Positions 38,201-50,300 of a stretch of DNA of 64,000 nucleotides are shown here, piece after piece (the stretch's first letter is position 1; every line of letters begins with the position of its first letter). The notes beneath the pieces were generated by a model, which saw nothing but the letters and a program-made list of their open reading frames with translations, had not been told where the DNA came from and did not search any database. Made by a program: the position numbers and the translations under genes. This stretch comes from Panorpa germanica (taxonomy: Eukaryota > Arthropoda > Insecta > Mecoptera > Panorpidae), in contig OY783211.1 of NCBI GenBank assembly GCA_963678705.1, forward strand, positions 12,724,603 through 12,788,602. Reading direction: 5' to 3'.

Positions 38201-41200
38201 CGGCATTGTCGTGTCAAAAGGATATGAGATTTGCAGAGGCATTGTTGAAACCATCGTTAGACCCAAACGCGACGACTCCGATTTACAGCGTTGCTCCCCA
38301 TTCATTACATCTGACTCAGATACCAATTAGTAGTATTTATCTCCAAGAATCTACAAGAACCGATAACAAGCCGATGTTTATATCACATTCTTCGAGAGCT
38401 AATGAAAGCTCTGTAAACTTTCGACCGATTCCTGTGTTTCAACGTCCTCCCGAGTTTTATTTGTTGCAAAGTAACAGAGATTCTCTAGTAAATAACATTA
38501 TTCGTACACGTAAGCCCACTGGCACAGGAGTTGATTATAATAATTTAGTTTTCTTAACAAGTTCGCCCAGCGCTGGACACAGCAGGTCTTTAGAAAACGT
38601 ACGAATACCACATCCAGAAATTTCACGATTACGGAATGCTCAATATAATCAAGATTTCTTAGCATCTGGTGCAAAATCTGGTCCAGGAAAACGGCTATCA
38701 GCTGATAAAACCCAAAAGGAAATCGAGGTATTGTATCCACCTGGAGTTGATGCCAGTTCCCCAATTGCGAAGTGGTTACAAACCGGTTATCCTACTCGTG
38801 CTAAGGATTTCGGACATGTAGGCGAACTGTTGAGTGGCATAACTGCAATCAATGTATCTAGTGATGGGTCAGATACTAGTTCTGTAAGAGGACCTCATAC
38901 TTTAACAGAAATCTCACAAGGTCGCTCGACAACTTCGACAGATTTGTTTCCTAATTTGACACAGAAAATTACGGAAACTAAAACAAGTAGTAAGCCTGTC
39001 CCTACACCGCAACAACAACCTAGTACGGGCTCAAAAAAAAAATTCAAAACTACATTTTCTGCTGTTGTACAAACTGTGAATACACAAACGTTAGCTGTCA
39101 ATCACAATTCCATAGAACCAAAGAAACGGTTATACAGTGCTGTCTTAAGTAACTCAACAACTGCGGCAGAAAGTTTTCCCAGCATTCCCATGAGTACGAC
39201 TCCTCCAATAGAAAACATTAGCAACTCTGATTTAAAAGTTGATCTTAAAGTTGAAAATGAAATAGTTGTCACACCTCCAGCTCCTATTATGAATAAAACC
39301 GCCATAAACACTGAATTTCCCAAATTAACATCTAACTGTAAACCAGTAACGAAGGAGTGTTCTTCTAAAAAGACTGTCAGCGCAGGCAGCATTGAAAAAT
39401 GTTATGACGAATTGGAGAGACAAGCTATCGAACAGTATAAAGATTCGGATGAAAGTTTAAACAGTAAGTACTTCCAGGAATTAGAAAGGCAAGCACTGGA
39501 ACAATATAGCGCGTCCAGTCAAAGCATTTGCAACACAGAATCGCGATTAGTAATGAACGCAGAAGCATATTACGAGACCAATGATATTCTTAATGGATTC
39601 GATGATGAACCTGGTACTTCAGTTGGTGATAACACGGACTCGGATAATGTAAATGCTTCTAAAAATGAACTAGCTAATTTAAACTACATTAGATTAAATA
39701 AAACTACTCAAAAAAAAGGAAAGAATAAAAGGAAAACTAAGAAATCGAATCTAAAAAACTGTTTTAGCCCCCGTACGGGGGCAGAATATCCGGATCAATC
39801 GGACCCCAAAGATATAAAAGAACTTCACATTGAAGAGCAAAAGGTTGATGTATTTCTTTTATACTACACGCATAAAAATCTAAATTTTGTTTTAAAGTTA
39901 GTAACAGATGAAGCAAAACTGTCATCACATTTAAAATCATTTTTTATTGACTTTAAAGCCGGAGCCATTCCTGGCCGCTTTAGGATATTTGAACTTTTAG
40001 CAACCGCAGAAAATGGAAATGAAAATGGCAACGATTTGCAATTTATACCAATGGAAGATTATAACTTTGTTGACATAAATTGCGTTACCGAAACTATTGA
40101 TCATAATATTGTCAAAAGCAGTGTTGCATATTTTGAGGATATCAAAATTGATGTATTTTTAGATCTCATATGTATGACAAATAATCGTAAAATAAATAAA
40201 AATATAAGATTATTAGTACCATGCCAATCAAAAATTGATAATTTAAAAAAAATTCCGAGAAAAAAAGTGACAAAAAAAGAAGTTGTTACACGTAAAGAAC
40301 AAACAAAAAAGCCAAAAAACATATCTAAAAATCAAAATCTTTGTAAAGAATCCAAATTTTTTCTTAGATACTTACAATTGGGAATGAAACCTATTTGTGA
40401 TCGTCCAATGTTTTGCCAATTTTTATTTCAATCTTTTGAACACATAGAATACAACAAACCAAACATTCTAAATTTTATTAGATTTGAAGAAATTCACAAT
40501 TTGATTGAATACATTCAAACAGTTTGGAAGCGATTGAAGGGTCGATATACATCAGGAGTATTTCATGATTATATCCCCAACAATATGGTAGTCAAATTTT
40601 GGTCTCCTAATAAATATTATACTGGACATAGACGATTCTCCAAATCCGATTACGATCTACTGAAACGTCGAACTTTTGATAATCTATATAGAATATCAAT
40701 CAATGGGAAAGAGTATTTTCAACCACCGCCCAAGCAGCCGGCCTTGCGCAAATATTTTTCATTTATTGACCATAATGAATTAAAGTGCATTATAGAATAT
40801 GAAAAATCTTTTTTTGATCATCGCCAAGGTTATGGAATTACGTACACAGAAATGTTGAAGATGCTAAAGATCCAACCTAATGGCGAGGAACAGGAAGAAA
40901 CGGAGAGGAAAACTGTTTACTTTCATAAAAGCGTGTCAAAGGTATTACGACATATAAATGTAGATTTTGAATATTTAGTGAAGATAAACACAGGCTGCAT
41001 AGTTGATTATTATAGATTCTTTGAATATCGAGATGATGATCTCAGGCCAAATGTATCTTTTATTTATCATCTAACTGCTGATATTTTACAGATAAGTTTT
41101 CTATATAACTGGGGGTTTTTAGCTGTTGATCAAATAATTTGTGATCCGTGGATGGATAGGACTAAAAAGTATAAAACAATTACTCCACACATTATACCGA

Positions 41201-42612
41201 TAATAACACCAAACTTTGTAACAAAAGCACCAACTCCCAAAATAATTCTTCAAAAGCCAAGGAAACCAGATAAACAAATAATAAATCTGTCAATTAGAAA
41301 TGAGAAGAATGTTATATTAAAGCTATCCGAACAACAAAAAAGTGATTTAAAATCAACAATAGCTTTAACACTGAATCGAGAAATTAAAATGTGTGGTCAA
41401 AAGGATCTTAAGGATGACGTCCAGAAAATAGCAAGGACTTTATCTGAATTAATAAAGGATGATATTATTGAAAAACTAGAACAAACTGTGATAAACAAGA
41501 GGTTACAAAATGAGAAAGATATTGAAGGAATCATTTATCAATCAGCTGAAGATATTCATAGAAGAATTATAAATTCAACTTTCGCCGAAATAGTTTTAGA
41601 GACATGTCGGATAAAGAAGCAGAAAGACAAAGATGCCGATAGAAAGGAGCAGATTTTGTCAGCAATGAGTGATTATATATCACAATCTTACGCGAATTTG
41701 TCGCATAGACATAACTCTAGAGAGGTGGCTGATAGAATTCTATCGCCTACCAGATGTGACGATTGTAGAACAGCTTTATCTAATCAAAATAAAATGCATA
41801 GAAAGAAACCAATAGAAATAGCCGTGCCTGAAATAGTTGAAGACTTAGTTAAGAATACTCGAGAACAATCAACAGGTGTAATGACAGACCCAATAAGCAA
41901 TGCTAAGTGTGTGTGTGAATTAACGATGGAGCAATTCAAAACAGCATCCGATTCTGTACAGAATCTGTGTAGAGATAACAATCAAAACTGTAAGGGAGAC
42001 TACGAGACGAATGGTAATATTGCAATGGAGATTTCAAAGGAGGATTCATATTGTCAAACAGGAGATGATGGGCGAGATTTTGAATGTAAACTGGATTCAC
42101 CAAAGACAGAATTATCTCCACTAAAACTAACTCCTAGGAAAAAGAAATGTGAATCACAGCGTAAGAAGAATATAAATAAAATTGATGCTAGAAATGATAC
42201 TTCAGCATCAAGTACCGTACCACGACAACGATGTTCATCTAGTTGTAATTCAGGATGCAAGCAACATACACCAACCCACTGTTTAAATCCTGATCGTGGT
42301 GAGAATATAATCATTACCCCAGAATGCAATGGAAAAGCTGACGAAAGTGGGGACCTCCCATCTTATATGAAGACATCTGCTAAGTGTGAGAAAGGTGACG
42401 AAGTTGATCTTGCGAATAAGATAACCAAGTACAGTCCGAGGCCAAATAGAAAGTACCAAAGAAAACCTGATTCAAATACGGGAAACCAGGTGTCCAAAGT
42501 ATCAAGAAGACCGAAATTACTTATGAATGAAGAGAAAGACGAACCGCCATTAATTGATTATACTGAAGATTTTTCGGAAAAGAAGACAGATTCAAGTTGC
42601 CTTCTTATGTAG
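35208..42612 (+). CDS. Unrecognised 1881-residue protein with C-terminal CaaX-like box
   Basis: Four exons join in frame: 35208-35318, 36149-36264, 36827-37026 and 37394-42612. The ATG at 35208 is the first in exon 1 (MNSEADPLSRAKAHVALCSD) and the exon phases all match. The last exon alone is 5219 bp. I do not recognise the family. Visible parts are: a compact N-terminal region with a conserved-looking WLGTSNWLIEIKKQFPKLEV; a long Ser/Thr/Asn-rich, probably disordered stretch (about residues 200-800); an internal repeat of ELERQA(I/L)EQY near residues 815 and 838; a Lys-rich block (KKGKNKRKTKKS); a folded-looking, aromatic-rich central region of about 500 residues, including FFDHRQGYGITYTEMLKML; a charged helical region; and a second disordered tail. 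The chain ends SSCLLM. The C-L-L-M ending fits a CaaX box, where Met favours farnesylation; that is inference. The exon structure is reliable, the function unknown. Confidence 0.85.
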
Positions 42613-42700
42613 TTTTTTTTTTGTTTAAGTAGTTTTGTTTACATTATATTTCTTTTATCACTTAGATTAATTAATTGTATTATAATTATATCTAATTCAT

Positions 42701-42706
42701 AATAAA
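42701..42706 (+). promoter_or_regulatory. Candidate poly(A) signal of the large gene
   Basis: AATAAA lies 89 bp after the TAG of the 1881-residue gene, a typical distance. Confidence 0.45.
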
Positions 42707-43386
42707 ATGTGAATATACAGTAAATAATGTCATATGTATATCATACGGAGCATTAATGTAAGCGTACCATAAAGTTATAAAAAAAATTTGTCTATTTTAT
42801 TTATTTTTATGTAGCAATTCTAATACAGGAAAATAAGTAGCCATTTGAAATGTATATTTACATTTAATTTATTGTATATATGTACTTCTTTGTCTGCGCT
42901 TATTTATTTATTTATTTTATCATGAGATCGATACACCAATAGACCCCCCCACCTTTATTTCCATTATCCTTCCACTTCAATCCTCCGCTATCTTTCTCCC
43001 CATGCTTTACACTCTAACGGTATTTTACCTTCGGTACCGTTACAATATTGTGTTTCTCCGTTCGGTCCGTTTTTCATGTGTCGGTTTTAAAAATTGACTG
43101 TCGGAAGCGACTAAAGCTTCAGGACAAAAAATAAAGAACCTGGTCAGTCGTAACTGTATCACGTATAAACAAATATATCTCAATTGTGTAGACCTTGGGC
43201 GCCTTCCACTAAGCGTTCACAACGATCAAAACATTCATTCAGAATTAAACAAAGAAAATTAAACAAAAGAGCAAAACATTAATAAAAGAAAATTAAACAA
43301 AAGAGATGCAAGTTAAGTTAATTATTCCAGCAATTTTCAAATTAAATAATAAATAAAATAAACAAACACTTAATTATCATTTAGTA

Positions 43387-43392
43387 TTTATT
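43387..43392 (-). promoter_or_regulatory. Candidate poly(A) signal of the MADF-BESS gene
   Basis: TTTATT on the plus strand reads AATAAA on the minus strand, about 42 bp past the MADF gene stop codon. Confidence 0.4.
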
Positions 43393-43433
43393 TTAAGAAA
43401 ACTTTATACAACACATTTAACAGATTCCATGAA

Positions 43434-45102
43434 TCAATGATCATGCAAAACCTCAAGATAGGTCAATAATGGCTCAGATACCGCTGACGCAACCGATGAC
43501 GTGTTATTTAAGTTATTAACCGATAGTGTATTACCTGGGACCTGTTGTGCTCTGTGAATTATGCTCAGTAGTTCAATTTTCGTTTGAAGTCGTCTATCTT
43601 CAGGTACTTTAAGAAGCTCTTTATGCAGAGATAAGCAGAACAATTTTTCATCGTCGTACTCTATAGAGGATGTTTGTGGTTGAGGCGGAACCGGAGACAT
43701 AATATTCTTTTGATTAATATTTACAAATTCCGGTTCAGGATCACTAATTTTCTTTTTCCTCTTCGGCCGATTATTTGATGACGGTCTCACGACTTCTTCA
43801 TCGGTAACTTGTAACTTAATAGAAGATTCCAAAGGAATCCAAAGTTTCTCGGCAGGTGTGTCTTCAATAGTATCATTTTGTTTATTTCTTATTGACCTTT
43901 CCAGGAACATCAACCTTTGAAAGTATATATAAGGAGCCTTGCTGGAGGCTTCGGAACCTACAGGAGCATTTTTAATTCTCTTCAGTTCTCTGACGAAACA
44001 GTCCCGGAACCCTTTCCATTTCTTTTGCAGTAAAATTCCTGAAAATTATCATAATCGATCATGGACTGAAATAATTAATCAAATCAAAAAATATCAAACT
44101 GAAAAAACATGTTTAATGTTAGAGTTCAAGCAACTAAGGATAAATTAAATACAATGACACTTCTAATCTGTAGTGGACCATTATTTAAACAATCATCCTA
44201 CCATTTTAAGAGTGACGTAAATTGATAAAACCAAGCAATAGAATATTACAATAGATTGGGAAAATCTTAGTTAATCAAAATTTTTAAGTTTTATAAAAAA
44301 ACCTTTGGTTTTACAATGGAAGAGGACAACAATATAACAAAAAATCCTTTCTCTTAGGCGGAGAAGGTTCTATATGACAATGAAATATTTATATAATTGA
44401 ATATGAAGTAAACAGTGTTAAATTAAATATTCAATGTTCAATTCAAACTTTATAAAATGCGTAACAAAGGTTTTGCTTCTACCAATGCAATACTGAACAA
44501 AAATAGTAGAAAAAATATATTAATTGTGTATAGATGCTAGATTGGTGCTATAGATGGCAAGCATATCTACGTTATAGAACCCATAGAATCTGGATCGCAA
44601 ACCGTTATATTGAATGTTGTTTTCGAATCATGGTGAACAAGTAACGAAAATTTTGTAGACCGCACAATGTAAACAAGAATTTTGCAAAGACTATAATTAA
44701 AATTTGATGTGAAAGATGGTTATGGACATGACCAAACTCTGTATAAAATTAAGCTATATACTTTCAAGACCACTACAGAAAGTCATGAAACATCAGCTTC
44801 ATATTAGCTATCGTATTATTTTATTAATACAAGGGCAATTTCAATGGCAAAACCAAATGATTAAATAATGTGTAGTGTAAATTAAATTAACCTATAAATG
44901 TAATAATTAATTATATTAACTTACCGTAACCTTTTTTCTTTTCATCTGAATCTGCTGGATTACAAAACATTTCTACAATTTCTTCCCAAGCTTTCCGTCT
45001 TAGTTGTCTATTTGAATAATCCGTCGATTCAATGTCCCATATTACTGTTTTCTTTTCCACCTCGTCAATAAATAATTCGTTATCAAAATTATCTTGTTCC
45101 AT
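43434..45102 (-). CDS. MADF-BESS domain transcriptional regulator
   Basis: Two exons on the minus strand, 45102-44925 and 44038-43434, join in frame (GGT TAC G|GA) to give 260 residues. The 886-bp intron has a GT donor at 44924-44923 and a TTTTCAG acceptor. The N-terminal MADF (Myb/SANT-like) domain spans about residues 10-105, with RRKAWEEIVEMF and then QKKWKGFRDCFVRELKRIK and YIYFQRLMFLE. A basic RPKRKKK follows near residue 150 and may be a nuclear signal. A BESS motif lies at about 188-224 (DEKLFCLSLHKELLKVPEDR, then KIELLSIIHRAQ). MADF domains bind DNA and BESS motifs mediate protein contacts, as in Drosophila Adf1. The gene converges on the large upstream gene (821 bp between stops). 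Its intron holds, in the opposite orientation, a PIF/Harbinger transposase relic. The gene is therefore either a host gene or the second gene of a Harbinger element. Confidence 0.9.
44541..44636 (+). pseudogene. PIF/Harbinger transposase (DDE nuclease) relic
   Basis: Frame 44541 reads IGAIDGKHIYVIEPIESGS and then runs to a TGA at 44634-44636. GAIDGKH(V/I), followed by a short hydrophobic strand and P..SGS, is the signature around the first catalytic Asp of PIF/Harbinger DDE transposases (DDE_Tnp_4). No open frame continues upstream, and the conserved residues expected after SGS are missing, so only a fragment survives. It lies in the intron of the minus-strand MADF gene, in the opposite orientation. 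Harbinger elements commonly carry a second gene with a Myb/SANT/MADF-like domain, so this relic may have belonged to the same element. Confidence 0.75.
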
Positions 45103-45126
45103 TTTTGGAAAAATTATCTAAACGTC

Positions 45127-45214
45127 CTCTCGCTGCTGCTGTCGCTCTTCTACTGAAACGCGCGTTCTGCACGCGATGTGTTCAGTAGTAGTCGCGCGGT
45201 AACAGCAGCGAGAG
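45127..45214. repeat. 88-bp GC-rich imperfect palindrome next to the MADF start
   Basis: The left arm CTCTCGCTGCTG ... TACTGAA is inverted at TTCAGTA ... CAGCAGCGAGAG. The arms are rich in CpG. The palindrome begins 24 bp upstream of the MADF gene ATG, so it falls in its promoter or leader. It may be an element end or a MITE. Confidence 0.75.
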
Positions 45215-45422
45215 AAGTGCAGGGCAGTGTAGTGCTACAACAATTAACACGCGCGAACAACGCATAACATGGTCTGAACGCTCACGTTTGTACGGTCGTA
45301 TTGATATGCGTGTAAAACACGCAATCTAAACAAGGTGCCATCGTAATGACATTCTGAAAACTATAAACAAAGATAAGAAAGTGTTTATTTGTTGTTGACT
45401 TGCATTCCGCATGTTTAAATGA

Positions 45423-45512
45423 CGCGATTTACAAGCGATTCGAGTAAGAAACTCATTATGAACATGCAACACCTCTGTCTTGCACTCATGTGTCGAACGC
45501 GTGTAAATCGCG
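45423..45512. repeat. 90-bp imperfect palindrome
   Basis: CGCGATTTACAAGCGATTCG is inverted at CGAACGCGTGTAAATCGCG. Between this and the 45127 palindrome, further CGCGCG and GCGTGTAAAACACGC motifs occur, pointing to remains of one CpG-rich transposon family. Confidence 0.7.
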
Positions 45513-48500
45513 CTATGTGAACACTGGATTATATAAAAACTAATGAAAGCTTTATTATAATATAATATAATATAATATAAACAGCTGCCATTATTTTATT
45601 TTCAATAAATTCTTGTTTTTAATAAAGCAGGGTAACATACTGACTACACATTGCTTATGTTTAACACATATGCATAATGTATATATATACAACAGCTACA
45701 CTTATTTTCTACTGATACAGACACGAACACTAGAAAGTTTGAAATAAACAACATCTCTGTCATCATGCCTAACCCCGTGACGCTAAGGCCAACGGCATAA
45801 CAGAAAACAAGCCCAAGGAAACGTGAATGTTTTTCTAGCATAATGTATATGCTTGAGACTCCCCTCAACTTGATTATGGTTTCGCCTGCCAGCATTAGAC
45901 AGTTACTTGCAGCTGCTGCCTCATATAGCGATACGGGACCCAACTAACAAGCTACCTCAAGCGTAGAATTCTAAATGATACGTTTTCATATCGTAGTTTA
46001 AATAATACCATTGAAATATAAATCATAATTTATTTTACAGTTAAATAGTTATATATAATTAACGCCATTATTCATATTGGAATAATAATTAAAAGTGTTG
46101 AATGCATAGTTAGTATTTTGCTACAACTTGTGGTTACGTACTTATTGTACAGGGAGTATTTACAGAAATATGTAATTTTATTAACCAGAATACATAAAAT
46201 GGCATTTAAAATTGACAATTTTATATTGGATTAGAATGGAACGGTTCAACGCACGTTTTTCTCGAAAGTGGGGATAAATTTAGGTATGATTCAGTTCAGT
46301 AACCTGTTTCTGCCTTTATCTACTTTTGTTTTAGCTGGTGATCATAATGTATTACTAAGTTTTATAATATTTATTAGATAAAAGTAACCATATAAAAGTA
46401 TACATAACCATAAAACAGCGTCCATAAATATGTTTGCGGGACTCTCCTTGAAATTTGTAATGGTTTCTCCCGTTCAATACCTAAACAGTATGGTATGACA
46501 TGTATTCAGCATATAATATATATATATATAGCTATCTCTTTTCTTCATATACTATGTATACAAAGCGTCCTTGTCTATAGTGTCCCCTATAATGTTTTGT
46601 ACTGTGTAATTCTGCTTCCAAAATTTCCTAAACCGAAACAATTCATTATGTTAGTAGAATAACATTAATCATCCCCACTACTCAAAATTTCCTCATTTAT
46701 TGTTAGTTAAAATAAACAATGTTGTATCATGTATGTATTTGAATATGAATACCACTGTATAAATAAGTATATTATATTGAGTGTACCATACCGGTTCAAT
46801 AATGGTATTAGATTTCATGGAAAAAGTTTTTGATGTGTTCTTTAGTATCTATTCCGTCTATTATTTTGAAAAAATGTTGGTAGAAAAACATTTGATTGTT
46901 TCTTTGAAGGAAAGTATGAAATTGCGATCCGATCGAAACATCTCCAAAGACGGACATTTGCCTTACCAATTTGTCTTCGAGCTATTTAAATTTAAGTACA
47001 TAGGAAACAAAGAACACAACTATTTCATTTTATTAGGAAATGTATAAATATTTGTATATTGTTACATACTATGTACATATTATTATAAATGTAAACTACC
47101 TACTTTCACATTCTTTATTAATTACACTACCAAATAAATGTTGTTTACATTAAAAGCTCATTATATATAATCATAAAACCGTTTCCGTACAATTATAATA
47201 ATAATGTGAACATAATTAGTCATAAAAACGTGAATCATACATAATTACTACGTACCGTATAACGATGAGTGATTTCAAAACCGATTCGTTGGCCAATGTT
47301 AAATTCTGCATCGGGCTTCCCCTTAGCTCATAGAAATGGTTCGCTCCGGTTGGCGTCATTCCGACGTGTAGTAACGCCGAGTAGTCGGCTGCGGCAACCT
47401 AACCTTCTTGACAGAACAAACATGTACAGTACAAGAAAAAACTTTTATCGTCGCAAATACCAAATGCTTAGGATATTGCTGACATATTACTGAGAATAAA
47501 ATAGAACTTTTATCTACAGATAGAAATAGCATATGTAGCTAAATTAATTGCATACACTGCTATCGTTAAAGCTACCTTGAGAATATTTATGTATAAATTA
47601 CACATGCATATATATATATATATAAATTTAGAAGTATAAGTCAGTATTATTGCATGTTGGTTACGTGGTATTATTGTTCGAATACCTGTGCACAAGAAAT
47701 ACGAGTATTATAATGGTTCTTTTTATGTTATTATTATGGAAATTCCATTTCCAATATGTTAGTTTTTTATGTTAGTTATGCTACACCAGGTAGTATAATT
47801 AGGAAATGTATTTATAAAAAAACCGGTTTATGTATACAATATTATTTTTGTAAGAATATAAAGATTTGCTTAACTATAATTTGTTTGAAAACTAGTCAGT
47901 TCTTATGTTTATATGCAGAGCCTTTCAGAGAAATTTCGAAACCCATTGTCACTGATTTCTTTTTTGAGACATGCCATTTATCCTTCATGCCACCTACTTG
48001 TTTAACAATAAACCGGTTTAATTGATTAATATTTGTATGACATCAAACCGTTTTTTTATTGTGTCCGTGTCAAATAATAAACGTTTGTTATTTGCGCGGT
48101 GATGTTATGAAGAGTAGGCAGAATAATGGATGAATTCAATATGGTAAACTTTAATTAGCTACTAAAATGTATTAGCTAGATGTTAAGTTAAAATTTACTG
48201 CACTTCTATAATAAATTGTAAATAGTTTCCTTTTATTTCTGGTCCCATTTGTAATTTTTATTAGTCGTTCAACATTAATATTATCCATTTTTATTGCAAT
48301 ATTAACTAATAATAACATTTAAACTTGAAGACCAAATAATAATAATTTATTTGTTTGAGTCAAATTTAGCAAAAATTGACAAATATCTTTCGGATCAAGT
48401 ATGAAATTTACCTGCAGGAAAATTTTTAGAATGTTTGGGATACCCAGCTTATGTATTGTTTACAAGTATCGGATGCTACAACAATAGGTTTAAAAAGCAA

Positions 48501-50244
48501 TTCATTGTTATAATGAATAATATTGGATTTCAGGTAAAGAAACCTTTACAAATTTACTGAAAATACACTTTAGAAACCCAAAAATATTACCTACTTTTTT
48601 CGAACTACCTTCTATAGCAAATATTTAATTGTAAATATATACCTCACAAGTATACGAAATTTATGTTAAAAGTTTATTATCATATCTAATACTTTTCATG
48701 TATATGATTTTGTTGCTCGTAGAAAATAATTCAATTACATATTTTGAATTGATATTCTCTTTACGTTTTTCCCGAATTTCAAATTCTACAGATCTACTAT
48801 CTTCAGAAATGGTCACAAATTACCCACTACTCTTCAAATTGTCAGAATCTAGAATATCAACTTATGGCAAAACCTAAAACGGTTCAAGTGCTGTAGGATT
48901 TAGACAAGGTACATTTTCTAGTGGATACCATGTATTTTCATTTTCAGGATTAAACTTTGATTAGGTCAAACGGCACTGAAGTTAAATTTCTATAGAAGAG
49001 ATATAGTGGCAGATATATTTTGGAAATATTTTTAGCCTAAGATGTTCTTTATACTTAATAATAATAATTTTTATTTAACAAATATAATAAGTACGGTTAG
49101 TTTGTATTTATATATTTTATATGAATAAAATTTAAATGGATTTGCTCGCATTAGGATTCCAAATTTAGAAAGCCAGGAATGATTAGTCTCATCGGTACAA
49201 TCTAAGGAAGGATCAGTGTCGTAGGTTCAGGAAACATCACCTTGCAGAATTCTCAACGAGGCCTTCTCCATATAATAATTCTGAAGAGATTTTTGTTTTT
49301 TAATTTATTTTGTATATCGCGGTGCTGTTATTATATTCTTACCATGTATCCACTTGTTTATATATTGGCTTTAGTCCAATTCTTCTCATTCATAAGTGAA
49401 GCCATCATTGCTGATTCTTATTATTGGATTTTGGCATGAAAACATAATTACATAACAGGCAACGCGATAAATATTAAAGTTATGACATCGACAACAAAAT
49501 TGATGTAACATCGCTGTATCGTGACTATGATATAATACAGAAAATATAATTAGCTAAATTGATATATACCACACAATATGTAATATTACTTACATCTAAC
49601 CTTACATAACCTCAAACTTTGAAACCTTTCAATTTTATGTAACAAATATAATAAAAGTTTTAGATTAAAAAACTTTTGACTGTGCTTGTACTACTACTTC
49701 TTTTTGATAAGGTTTCTTATATTTCATCCGTTTTCATCCTACTTTTTCGTTCCTATTTTATTTATTTCTTTTGTTTTTATTGCTCTTTCCTTTTTATATG
49801 TTTGAACTTTTTTTTATATTTATATTACTTATGTGACATTCATTCTTTCAAAAGAATTGTAAGATATATGTATAAAAGAAATCATACACAAAAAATATAT
49901 CATACTTTATTGATATCACATAAACAGAAAATATTATGAAAGACTTATTTTTATTTATGTATTATTTGTATAGCTATCGATATAAATCGAATTCGGTTTT
50001 TTGGAACTGGATTCATTTAATATGGCGTGTGACTAAAAAAAGGTCACTAACTTTTCAATGTTCTCAATTGTATTAGAAGAAAACGATGACTACTTCAATA
50101 GACTTATTTAAAAATAAACCGTTACTAAAGGTCTGCCCACTTCTGATCTATACAACACATTATTTGAGTAACGTAAATCATAGATATACCTATACATCAG
50201 GTTTTGAGTTCAACATATGAGAATGAGAAGAAACTGCTTACATA

Positions 50245-50300
50245 GTGGGAGGTCGGCGATGATAGGATTAAGCATAGAAAATAGGCCGATATTAAATAAG
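50245..50300 (+). repeat. Dispersed repeat E, copy 3
   Basis: GGTCGGCGATGATAGGATTA, then AGCATAG, resembles copies at 12590 and 33380. The weakest of the three. Confidence 0.4.

Larger units (their letters stand above)
42613..43433. other. Convergent 3' spacer between the large gene and the MADF gene
   Basis: It contains poly(A) signal candidates for both genes, a pyrimidine-rich repeat-like patch (42940-43080) with an 8-bp-stem hairpin (TAACGGTA/TACCGTTA, 43017-43046), and a GGGCGCCTTCCACT motif near 43199. That motif resembles a Harbinger end and might mark one edge of an element spanning the MADF gene. Confidence 0.5.

Noticed and set aside
41755-41800. Zinc-finger candidate around CDDCRTAL in the large protein
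   Set aside because: Only one CxxC pair is present and no partner pair follows at a suitable distance.
38144-42329. Several minus-strand open frames of 60-96 codons
   Set aside because: They are shadows of the 5.2-kb plus-strand exon, which has consistent phase and protein-like composition.
46781-47047. 88-codon open frame
   Set aside because: No recognisable motif, no promoter or splice support, and the length is expected by chance in this composition.
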